Source: Hexactinellida sp. DTS-2022
Taxonomy: Eukaryota > Porifera > Hexactinellida
NCBI GenBank assembly: GCA_028753945.1
Contig: JAPNXP010000006.1
Coordinates: forward strand, 3,720,001 to 3,784,000
Length of the DNA: 64,000 nt
Reading direction: 5' to 3'
DNA letters: not shown here
Position numbering within the stretch: the stretch's first letter is position 1
Text below: more model-generated notes on this DNA
The model's database searches: none
Told to the model about the DNA's origin: nothing
What the model saw: only the letters and a program-made list of their open reading frames with translations

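Overview
This window is nuclear DNA from an animal with an AT-rich, compact genome crowded with small transposable elements. The gene set is metazoan: 5-oxoprolinase, EMC8/9, ABCG half-transporters, RPUSD2, MRPL22, copine, B12-dependent methionine synthase and PA14-containing B4GALNT3/4-type glycosyltransferases. A sponge or another early-branching or soft-bodied invertebrate fits best, but this is a low-confidence guess made without any database search.

Layout, left to right. OPLAH (5-oxoprolinase) runs leftward from 5801 in five visible exons and continues past the left edge. EMC8/9 (6458-7057, minus) follows. Four single-exon ABCG2-like half-transporters lie at 7882-9834 (minus), 12501-14432, 14883-16814 and 20651-22579 (plus), with RPUSD2 (10514-12055, minus) between the first two. 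The last two ABCG genes are a recent tandem duplication that includes their TATA-containing promoters. The 3.8 kb between them holds nested fold-back elements carrying two Helitron-like insertions. MRPL22 (23648-24343, minus) and a copine with a long Pro/Gln/Gly/Tyr-rich tail (25310-27292, minus) follow.

From 28773 to the right edge the window is one gene: MTR (methionine synthase, minus). Ten exons join in frame with correct splice sites, but the last two are separated by an intron of about 26.7 kb. Nested inside that intron is an array of seven intronless PA14 + B4GALNT-type glycosyltransferase genes on both strands. Two are broken by single small indels. The array is built partly of duplicated head-to-head pairs and shows strong signs of gene conversion. 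The other visible MTR introns are short and filled almost entirely by MITEs, Helitron fragments and a hAT-like element.

Whole-window themes: (1) only OPLAH and MTR have introns, and those introns are packed with MITEs, while the other 14 gene copies are single-exon; (2) at least eight short TA-flanked terminal-inverted-repeat families and an abundant hAT-like family recur; (3) two local multigene families, ABCG and B4GALNT-like, expanded by tandem duplication. No transposase, helicase, viral, RNA or CRISPR gene was recognised.
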